NCBI GenBank assembly: GCA_032358165.1
Contig: JAALGY010000041.1
Coordinates: 3,286,001 to 3,350,000 of the forward strand
DNA from: Diplosphaera chodatii
Taxonomy: Eukaryota > Chlorophyta > Trebouxiophyceae > Prasiolales > Stichococcaceae
Length of the DNA: 64,000 nt
Direction: 5' to 3'
Of this stretch, positions 59,401 through 64,000 are shown piece by piece; position 1 is the stretch's first letter; each line of letters begins with the position of its first letter. The position numbers were made by a program, and so were the translations under genes. Below the pieces are notes generated by a model. It was not told the DNA's origin. It saw only the letters and a list, made by a program, of their open reading frames with translations, and ran no database searches.

Positions 59401-62400
59401 GCCTTGACCGAGCCCAGCGTCACCGCAGTTCGTTCCTTCATCACTTTCCCGCCGCCCCCGCCCGCTGCTAGGCTGCCGCCGGCGCTCCTTCCCTTGCTTC
59501 CGCCGCTGCCGCCCAGCGCCGCCCCCAGCGCCCCCACCTCGATGGGGTCCCCCAGCGGCGTGCCCGTCCCGTGCACCGCCACATACGCCACGCCCGCCGC
59601 GGCGACGGCCGCAGCCGCCAGCGCGGTTGCCACCAGAGCCTGCAGCGTTCAGCGGTCAAGGCTTTAGACACCTCAGCTCGTACTAGAGAGTGTATCATCA
59701 ACCAGTCCATATGTCTTGCATCGACAGTGCTATTTCCATTCTGCTGATTTGCACTTCTTGGCTAGTTATCAAATGCTTCAGGCCGTGCAGGCCATGGCAG
59801 TACAGCAGCCATGGTTGGTACCGATGAGTGGGCGGTTGGTACCGGCACGGGCCACTAAACAGCCACCAAATGCCGGTGCCCACACCCATGTTCTCAGTAC
59901 CAGCCGGCACGACTCCAGGCAATTAGCATACTGCTTCTGACATCACCTGCTGGCTGGGCCCATTGGGCGCGGTCAGGCTGCTGGAGCGCCCGTCCTGGTT
60001 GACCGCGCTGCCCAGCACGACCGCCAGCGGCGGGTTTGGTACAGGGTGGGGCGCCCGCCGCTTCATATGTGCAGCGTGTGTGGCGCCCCCAGAGTTTCTT
60101 ACGCCTATATCATACTCGTCATTGTCGTCTTCCTCGTCATATTCGGCCGAGCCATATGATGTTGAGGGCGCTGCCGTGCGCCGCAGCAGCAGCACTGCAA
60201 TGCCTTCGCCGCGGCCATAGCCGTCGGCAGTCGCCTCAAAGGACTGGCAGCGCCCAACAGGCGACAATGCCTGTGCCAAAAACCACATACACGACGCTGA
60301 TTCAACGCACACGAGCCGAGCCAATTTACCAGGGCATTGCGCCACGGCATTGCAAGCCGTCCGAAACTGCTGCACTGGTAAAGGTACCAGAGTTGGGGAC
60401 ATGCAGTCTCATGACATCGTAACACACAGAATGTAGCAAGTTGGGCCCACCTGCAACTGGCAGATGCCGGCGGTGACCTCGTGCCACAGCATCAGGTTGA
60501 TGCCCGCCGCCACGGCTGCATCCGACTCGTGGGCCGCAATGCCTGGAATTGCAGCAGCAGTGGCGAATCAGTATGTTGAGGCAGATGCTGGAGTGGAGTT
60601 GAGGGTTCATGCACACGTCAGCAGTGAGCGCTGCATGCCACGCTGCTGGCGATTTGTAGCATCCGAGCCACAGAGCACATAACTGATCATTCAACCAGCA
60701 CCCTCGACTGATTGACCTGATCACATGATCAATGATAAATGATCAATGATGATATGATGAATATGATCAGATCCATTGACGCAGTTGCTGGTTGGCATGA
60801 TGCTGAAAATGCGATTGGGTCAATACACTGGCGTGGGTCGGCCGTGCTTCGAGCAGCAGTAGGGAAAGCTTGTGTGGAATGGTACTGCGCAGAGAGTAGT
60901 CAGTTGACCTGCGGCCGCGGCGTGCGTCGCCACCAGCGACGAGGAGCAGGCGGTGTCGATGCCGTAGCAGGGCCCCTGCAGCCCGAAGGCGTACGCCACC
61001 CGCCCACTCTGGTACGGCGCGCCGACGCCTGATCCGAGATGTCACATGTAATGTGGAATTGTGCCAATAGTGCGGTGGGCTGCCGGGGCAGACAGACCCA
61101 TGCTCGTCCGGAGCCTTGTCAACAGCCTGAGATGGCAATGGCAGATGTCATGTGTGCACGGCTCAGAGCATCATCTTGCAGCATGAGAACGTGTCAGTCC
61201 TGCTGTGCACAAAGGCAGCCAAGCACCCATGGCGAACATTGTAGCACTTGCACTTGCATATTGTGCTGCAGCATTGTCAGCATCAGGCGCTTGGCTGTCC
61301 GTATGCATGCCAGCTACGCAACACCGTCAACCCAGACTTCTGACATCACCACATGATGCACTGCCAAAGGTGGTCATGTGACTGCGTATCCGAGGATCAG
61401 AGCGTGCGCAATAAACGTTGCATGATGCACAGCACGTGCCCGCCCTGTCCGGGGGGCGGCAGGACAGCGCGCCTGTCATGATCGCCCCGGTGTGGTGGCG
61501 GCCGTGGCCGTCGCGCACCAGCGCCATGTAGTCCGTGAACATGCAGCCGACGTAGGTGCCAGTGCAGGGGGCGGCCACGCGTGGCGCATCCGACAGCGCC
61601 TGCAGAAGTATCTGGCCGTCAGCAGGACGTCATGTGGACGATCTCCGCAGGTTGAAAGACCTGCTGCGCAGAGTTGGAATGCTGCATTGCACGGTGAGTG
61701 ACCAGGTCACTCCATGCAATGGCCGGCATGCAGCTTGACTTCAGCTCACAGGCAGCCACGCGCGCACTTGTGGCGCGCATCAAGCCAGACTCCCCACTGA
61801 ATGGTGCAGCATGTTGCTGCACCATTCAGCTGACGCCGGCCGCTGATGCACACTACAATCCATATCCATTCTTCAGTATGAAATGCTGGAGACAGCAATC
61901 CACCTCGGCGCTGGCCTCCAGCAGCAGGCGGGTCTGGGGGTCCAGCGCCGACGCCTCGTGCGCCGGCAGCCGGAAGTAGGAGGCGTCGTGCAGCTCCGCA
62001 CCCTGCGCGAGCAGAAGATCATCAGAGCGCCCTCTGCTGAGCGCTCACACCGATCCGACAGGCGTGCGAATTGCTAAGCAGCGGCTGCGCTAGCAAACGC
62101 CATCACACCGCCAGCCAGCAGCTTTCAGCAGCGCTGGCTGGTTGGCAGCTGGCATCTGCTAGCGCAGCACTGCTCGTCAGTCGCACCGTGAAACAGTGCC
62201 CAACCATCGCTGAGACATGCTACCGGCGCGTGCCAGCCTGATCATTGGCAAAGCAGGCTGCAAGTGGTGTCTTACAGCAAGGTTTGTTCTGACCTGCAGG
62301 AAGGCGCCAAAGCGCGCGTAGCTTTTGCCAGGCTCCGCCTCTGTGGAGTACAGGACATCCGCGTCCCAGCGCTCGCGCGGCACCAGGCCCTGCAGCGTGG

Positions 62401-64000
62401 CGCCCGCCGCCATGGCGTCCCAAAACCCAGCCATGCCTGCACGCAACACTTGACACTTGTCAGCTGATTATATGCGGCCTGCATGTGCAGACTGGAGGTT
62501 GTGTGCGCTGCGTCTACAGCACGATGCATCAGACCTTATGGCTGGAGCTGATAGATCAAACATATCTCTTTTGAAGAAGTGGACCCCACCTGTGCCGCTG
62601 GGGTAGTTGCTTGCGGTGGCAACCACTTCGCAAGTCGCACCGCTGACATCCTGGCCTCCTCGGCTGCTTGGCGCAAGCGTCGGGCCAGCCAGTGATCTGC
62701 CCTGCTGCCGAGAACATCCGGCGGTCTGGTGACCGGCACTACATGACTCTAATGCACCGCGTTATTGCCTGCTCCAGTCGGCAGGACAACAAACAGCAGG
62801 GGACGCCGTGCTGCCCATCTCGGGACTGGCGCGGCGACTGCCGGATGATCATTTAAGGCCTGCCGCGGCTTGTACACATGTGCCTAACTGTTTCAGCTTT
62901 CAAAGGGATCGAGTGATGAGCTGCCTGTCATGCATGGAGCTCCCCTAACTCCCATGTTGGTGTGTATTTACCTGATGCGCAGCCGTCCGCGGCTGCAGCG
63001 ACAGCAGCATTTGCGCCAGCGCCGCGACCGTCGGGTAGTCAAACGCCAGCGTGGCGGGCAGCGCATCAGTCTGGAAGGCCGCCGACAGCGAGTTGCGCAG
63101 GTCCACGGCGCCCAGCGAGTCCAGGCCCGCCTGCAGACGGCAGCCCAATCCACCACCAAATTCTTTCTTTAGTCACCGAAACTTATAATGCTTCCTGAGC
63201 CCAATCGGTGTGCGTTGCCACTGACAGCTTCCATGGGCAATCGACCATGTTCATGCGGATATGCTTTTGCAAGGCTCCTGTAGCAAGCATGGCAACTCGG
63301 TCTCTTTCAGAGTGCCCAGTGGTTCCCACTGCTGTGAAGCCTTGCAGCTATGCAGAATGCAATGCTGCCTTCCAGGCGTGCAGCCCTGCTCACCCATAGC
63401 TCATGCAGCGAAACCGGATGCCAGAAAACATCACTCACCTCCATGAGCGGCTCGTCGTCACCAATAAAGGCCCCAAGCGCATCCGCTACTGCAGCCCGCA
63501 CCCCGGCAAGCACCTGCTCCCTGGACATGCCGCCACTGCTGCTTCCTGCTCCTCCTGCTGCTGCTGCTGCTGCTTCCACTGTGGTGCTGGCGCCCACCTC
63601 TGACTGCCGCCAGTAGCCCTCAGGGCTCGCTGCTGCTGTCGTGTCAGCCTCTGCTGGCGATGCTGACTCTCTGGCAAGGTGTGCCGCCAGCGCCGCGACC
63701 GTCGGGTAGTCGAAGGCCGCTGTCGCCGGCAGGTCGACGCCGAAGCCGGCGGCGACGGCGTTGCGCAGGTCGACCGCGCCTAGCGAGTCCAGGCCGGCCT
63801 GCGAAAGGGAACCAGAGCCATTCAGCTGGTGAGCAGGGGCTGTCAATACGGGCAGCAGCAAGACCGGCAGGCTAGCAGGTCAGGCGCATGAACAGCCATA
63901 ATCATTGTAGTCGCACGCTCAAGCCCACGGAACAGCACTGCGCATCATATTATTGAGCAGCACGTGGTTCAGATATAAGCAGCCACCCAGTGTCTGCTTG
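17419..64000 (-). CDS. Giant trans-AT-type modular type I polyketide synthase, N-terminus off the right edge
   Basis: Megasynthase that builds a polyketide chain by repeated two-carbon extensions on carrier-protein-bound intermediates, probably in the cytosol. About 89 exons can be joined in phase from 63798 down to 17598, coding for about 6,500 residues. Domain order: ACP-ACP, KS1-DH-KR-ACP-ACP, KS2-DH-ER-KR-ACP, KS3-DH-KR-ACP-ACP, KS4-DH-KR-ACP-ACP. No GHSxG acyltransferase motif or AT-sized gap was found; KS leads straight to DH. Multimodular algal PKSs with AT acting in trans are known, and Chlamydomonas uses a giant PKS in zygospore wall formation; any link to that role here is inference. 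Exon 63439-63798 opens in the middle of an ACP, so more modules lie to the right. The likely stop is TGA at 17419-17421, reached through an 8-base exon (17419-17426) or by reading on from exon 17598-17765. No thioesterase or reductase is seen at the end. Exon lists are in the domain entries. Confidence 0.93.
17469..17500. repeat. Perfect 14-bp inverted repeat (hairpin) at the PKS 3' end
   Basis: Arms ccagattgtgacgt (17469-17482) and acgtcacaatctgg (17487-17500) with a 4-base loop, gagc. It lies in the presumed last intron or 3' region of the PKS. The arms contain TGACGT/ACGTCA, the core of bZIP/CRE-type sites. Confidence 0.85.
17598..19268 (-). other. PKS module 4 tandem carrier proteins (ACP4a, ACP4b), end of the synthase
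   Basis: Exon 18589-19268 holds ACP4a ([35 protein letters not shown]), then an Ala-rich linker. Exon 18004-18130 holds most of ACP4b ([19 protein letters not shown]), completed in 17598-17765 ([19 protein letters not shown]). About 30 low-complexity residues follow before the donor at 17598. No thioesterase GxSxG, reductase or condensation domain follows. Confidence 0.9.
19426..21682 (-). other. PKS module 4 ketoreductase (KR4)
   Basis: Exons 21023-21682 (structural half with a polyGln, Ser and polyGly spacer), 20535-20905 ([16 protein letters not shown]ossmann motif; [19 protein letters not shown]), 20022-20240 ([20 protein letters not shown], catalytic Ser and Tyr) and 19426-19585 ([13 protein letters not shown]). 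The polyGln/polyGly spacer (about 21,165-21,235) lies between the halves, where length variation is probably tolerated. Confidence 0.9.
22004..23419 (-). other. PKS module 4 dehydratase (DH4)
   Basis: Exons 23255-23419 ([18 protein letters not shown]), 22765-22961 ([15 protein letters not shown] completes HxxxGxxxxP), 22359-22666 ([17 protein letters not shown], catalytic Asp region) and 22004-22234 ([13 protein letters not shown]). The intron after 22359 uses a GC donor (CAG|GCAACC). The intron between 22004 and 21682 could hide one more small exon. Confidence 0.83.
23915..24002. repeat. Two copies of a 44-bp tandem repeat in a PKS intron
   Basis: Unit 1 at 23915-23958 and unit 2 at 23959-24002, both starting ttgcgacgatca and containing gatgccaccagtggtgt, with only a few mismatches. 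It lies in the intron between exons 24131-24334 and 23755-23868. Confidence 0.8.
25290..25322. repeat. Imperfect intronic hairpin
   Basis: cgatcactgcttgc (25290-25303), loop cac, then gcaagcagtg-tg-atcg (25307-25322): 14 paired bases with one 2-base bulge. It lies in the intron between PKS exons 25434-25562 and 24853-25030. Confidence 0.7.
28259..29293 (-). other. PKS module 3 tandem carrier proteins (ACP3a, ACP3b)
   Basis: ACP3a: exon 29111-29293 ([26 protein letters not shown]) continuing into 28639-28854. ACP3b: the end of 28639-28854 ([21 protein letters not shown]) and 28259-28435 ([32 protein letters not shown]). Both attachment serines are present. Confidence 0.92.
29728..32740 (-). 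other. PKS module 3 ketoreductase (KR3)
   Basis: Exons about 32525-32938 (tail), 31924-32466 ([17 protein letters not shown]ossmann motif), 31679-31802 ([20 protein letters not shown]), 31094-31326 ([20 protein letters not shown], catalytic Ser and Tyr), 30310-30495 ([15 protein letters not shown]) and 29728-29880. Two successive introns have GC donors (CAG|GCAAGC after 31924 and CAG|GCAAGT after 31679). The 32467-32524 intron is tentative and would be only 58 bp. Confidence 0.88.
32740..34860 (-). other. PKS module 3 dehydratase (DH3)
   Basis: Starts in exon 34679-35183, again fused directly to the KS C-terminus (NAHVLV, then [13 protein letters not shown], then LTDHQ at the donor). Exon 34234-34377 completes HxxxGxxxxP ([18 protein letters not shown]). 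Exon 33477-33923 has [16 protein letters not shown]. Exon 32525-32938 holds the C-terminal end. No acyltransferase lies between. Confidence 0.85.
34860..38784 (-). other. PKS module 3 ketosynthase (KS3), divergent type
   Basis: Exons 38590-38784, 38329-38455, 37791-37970, 37195-37328, 36759-36878, 36244-36370, 35774-35915, 35315-35396 and the start of 34679-35183. Motifs: [39 protein letters not shown] (Cys codon 37299-37301), [84 protein letters not shown]. The triad is intact. The [16 protein letters not shown] and [11 protein letters not shown] signatures differ from KS1, KS2 and KS4, and the N-terminal RFPG-like motif is degenerate. It may come from a different KS lineage. The intron after 36244 uses a GC donor (CAG|GCACAG). 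Confidence 0.9.
38986..39760 (-). other. PKS module 2 single carrier protein (ACP2)
   Basis: Exons 39480-39760 and 38986-39160. The first ends in VEAGLDSLG and the second continues [18 protein letters not shown] and [15 protein letters not shown]. This is the only module in the window with one carrier rather than two. Confidence 0.9.
40158..42560 (-). other. PKS module 2 ketoreductase (KR2)
   Basis: Exon 42457-42694 holds the end of ER and the Rossmann motif [15 protein letters not shown]. The rest is in 41655-41854 ([19 protein letters not shown]), 41309-41409 ([14 protein letters not shown]), 40881-41042 ([20 protein letters not shown], catalytic Ser and Tyr) and 40158-40360 ([14 protein letters not shown]). 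Catalytic residues are present. The intron 41855-42456 is long and contains a 13-bp inverted repeat. Confidence 0.9.
41962..42005. repeat. Perfect 13-bp inverted repeat in the longest KR2 intron
   Basis: gacctcgcacgta (41962-41974) and tacgtgcgaggtc (41993-42005), 18-base spacer. The flanking intron sequence to about 42,330 is lower in GC than most introns here and may be an inserted element, but no matching terminal repeat was found on the other side. Confidence 0.75.
42560..46064 (-). other. PKS module 2 enoylreductase (ER2)
   Basis: NADPH-dependent reduction of the alkene, making module 2 fully reducing. Exons 45889-46064, 45260-45427 ([17 protein letters not shown]), 44597-44802 ([13 protein letters not shown]), 44343-44466 ([15 protein letters not shown], cofactor motif completed across the splice), 44021-44100 ([11 protein letters not shown]), 43525-43619 ([13 protein letters not shown]), 43119-43218 ([10 protein letters not shown]) and the start of 42457-42694. 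The intron after 44343 uses a GC donor (CAG|GCTTCT). It is the only ER in the window. Confidence 0.9.
46170..46256. repeat. Nested double hairpin in an ER-proximal intron
   Basis: Outer stem: aaatgcctcagtagc (46170-46184) pairs perfectly with gctactgaggcattt (46242-46256), 15 bp. Inner stem: agggtgac (46202-46209) pairs with gtcaccct (46217-46224), 8 bp. It lies between exons 46324-46920 and 45889-46064. Confidence 0.8.
46324..46920 (-). other. PKS module 2 structural (pseudo-KR) segment before ER
   Basis: Single exon of 199 codons starting [21 protein letters not shown] and ending in [20 protein letters not shown]. The ending resembles the segment that precedes ER in fully reducing PKS modules (GLxRxxxxE...). 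No Rossmann glycine motif is present, so it is read as the structural half of the split ketoreductase. Confidence 0.65.
47071..48410 (-). other. PKS module 2 dehydratase (DH2)
   Basis: Lies in exon 47575-48460, the same exon as the KS2 C-terminus, so the KS-DH junction is direct: GVNAHLLL, a short linker with [10 protein letters not shown], then [16 protein letters not shown] (HxxxGxxxxP) and [15 protein letters not shown] (catalytic Asp region). The domain ends in exon 47071-47212. This one exon is the clearest proof that the module lacks an acyltransferase. Confidence 0.9.
48410..52700 (-). other. PKS module 2 ketosynthase (KS2)
   Basis: Begins in exon 52609-52894 ([14 protein letters not shown]). 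Other exons: 52350-52447, 51700-51849, 50901-51150, 50662-50753, 50394-50537, 49830-49995, 49306-49413, 48688-48894 and the start of 47575-48460. Motifs: [17 protein letters not shown] (Cys codon 50938-50940), [82 protein letters not shown]. The triad is intact. The intron after 50662 uses a GC donor (CAG|GCACGT) at the position where KS1 and KS4 have GT. Confidence 0.93.
52780..54152 (-). other. PKS module 1 tandem carrier proteins (ACP1a, ACP1b)
   Basis: ACP1a spans exons 53997-54152 and 53692-53855 ([19 protein letters not shown]). ACP1b spans exon 53092-53340 ([14 protein letters not shown]...PLME) and the start of 52609-52894 ([19 protein letters not shown]). The intron between the last two uses a GC donor with an otherwise ideal consensus (GAG|GCAAGT). 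Both have the DSL attachment serine. Twin carriers usually raise flux or capacity in modular PKSs. Confidence 0.9.
54365..56524 (-). other. PKS module 1 ketoreductase (KR1)
   Basis: NADPH-dependent reduction of the beta-keto group. Exon 55860-56524 carries the structural half and the Rossmann motif [17 protein letters not shown]. Exons 55441-55597 ([20 protein letters not shown]), 54875-55105 ([19 protein letters not shown], catalytic Ser and Tyr, then [10 protein letters not shown]) and 54365-54599 ([13 protein letters not shown]) complete it. All catalytic residues expected of an active KR are present. Confidence 0.9.
56634..57817 (-). other. PKS module 1 dehydratase (DH1)
   Basis: Dehydrates the beta-hydroxy intermediate to an alkene. 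Exons 57724-57817 ([14 protein letters not shown], the HxxxGxxxxP motif), 57186-57582, 56846-57045 ([14 protein letters not shown], the second catalytic region with Asp) and 56634-56738. The domain follows KS1 with no acyltransferase: only [13 protein letters not shown] and one intron lie between GTSSFG and this exon. The first DH exon ends at a GC donor (GAG|GCGCGG). Confidence 0.85.
57999..58063. repeat. Nested intronic inverted repeats
   Basis: Outer ggtagcaa (57999-58006) with ttgctacc (58056-58063); inner tgctgac (58026-58032) with gtcagca (58049-58055). Short stems, in the intron between PKS exons 58250-58439 and 57724-57817. Confidence 0.5.
60716..60775. repeat. AT-rich gatca/atgat simple repeat
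   Basis: A run of overlapping atgatcaatgat and gatgat units, in the KS1 intron between 60909-61028 and 60451-60542. Markedly AT-rich compared with everything around it. Confidence 0.7.
61797..61829. repeat. Perfect 15-bp hairpin in a KS1 intron
   Basis: ctgaatggtgcagca (61797-61811), loop tgt, tgctgcaccattcag (61815-61829). It lies in the intron between PKS exons 61904-62002 and 61473-61599. Confidence 0.85.
62972..63798 (-). other. PKS upstream tandem carrier proteins (ACP-A1 C-terminal half, ACP-A2)
   Basis: Exon 63439-63798 starts exactly at [13 protein letters not shown], so the first half of ACP-A1 is in an exon right of the window. The same exon carries the C-terminal helix ([14 protein letters not shown]), a Ser/Ala linker of about 50 residues, and the first helix of ACP-A2 ending PLME. 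Exon 62972-63130 completes ACP-A2 ([19 protein letters not shown]). Each has the DSL serine that takes the phosphopantetheine arm. These carriers belong to the module preceding KS1. Confidence 0.9.

Larger units (their letters stand above)
58380..62701 (-). other. PKS module 1 ketosynthase (KS1)
   Basis: Condensing domain. Exons 62590-62701, 62294-62436, 61904-62002, 61473-61599, 60909-61028, 60451-60542, 59947-60270, 59363-59639, 59026-59208 and the start of 58250-58439. Motifs in order: [26 protein letters not shown] (catalytic Cys codon 60946-60948), [42 protein letters not shown] (catalytic His), [13 protein letters not shown] (second His), [16 protein letters not shown]. The Cys-His-His triad is intact. 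An acidic insert ([12 protein letters not shown], about 60,090-60,150) sits between GRGEG and NQDGRSSS. The intron after 61473 appears to use a GC donor. Confidence 0.93.

Noticed and set aside
1..64000. CRISPR arrays, rRNA, tRNA, bacterial operons or ribosome binding sites
   Set aside because: None seen; the gene structure is eukaryotic throughout. tRNA detection by eye is weak, so absence is not proven.

Overview
This window is nuclear DNA from a eukaryote, most likely a green alga of the core Chlorophyta. Every recognisable gene is cut into many short GC-rich exons (about 80-600 bp). Introns are mostly 60-600 bp, lower in GC, and almost always end in a tgcag-type acceptor. A plastid-type SET methyltransferase and a giant modular polyketide synthase (PKS) with no acyltransferase also fit a chlorophyte. 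I cannot name the species, and I saw no clear TGTAA poly(A) signal that would point to Chlamydomonas itself. Most exon edges below were placed by matching donor and acceptor sites to reading-frame phase and domain alignment; they are models, not transcript evidence.

Left part (1-16,200). On the minus strand, an ADP-ribosylglycohydrolase starts near 1,776 and runs off the left edge. Divergent to it, a 16-exon plus-strand gene (about 3,041-8,479) encodes a Gln-rich protein with seven tandem Cys4 zinc-ribbon-like repeats, nearly one repeat per exon. A four-exon minus-strand gene (9,582-11,133) is the H/ACA snoRNP protein GAR1. Divergent from it, an 11-exon plus-strand gene (12,155-15,797) encodes a plastid-targeted SET-domain methyltransferase of the Rubisco-LSMT type. 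Intergenic stretches are 0.4-1.3 kb.

Right part (16,217-64,000). One minus-strand locus fills the remaining 47 kb. About 89 exons (roughly 19.5 kb coding, about 6,500 residues) encode the C-terminal part of a giant type I PKS whose N-terminus lies beyond the right edge. In protein order the domains are (ACP-ACP)-KS1-DH-KR-ACP-ACP-KS2-DH-ER-KR-ACP-KS3-DH-KR-ACP-ACP-KS4-DH-KR-ACP-ACP. No acyltransferase domain is present: KS runs directly into DH, twice inside a single exon. Extender units must therefore be loaded in trans. No thioesterase follows the last ACP. The modules would each add two carbons, leaving alkenes at modules 1, 3 and 4 and a saturated unit at module 2, which alone has ER.

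Downstream of the PKS on the same strand, two exons (16,217-17,183) encode a NUP98-type autoproteolytic domain. There is no room for a NUP98 N-terminus, and the splice phase is compatible with fusion to the PKS. Other points worth a second look are about ten GC-AG introns, several perfect intronic hairpins, a two-residue deletion beside the KS4 catalytic cysteine, and a 91-bp stretch identical between KS1 and KS4.
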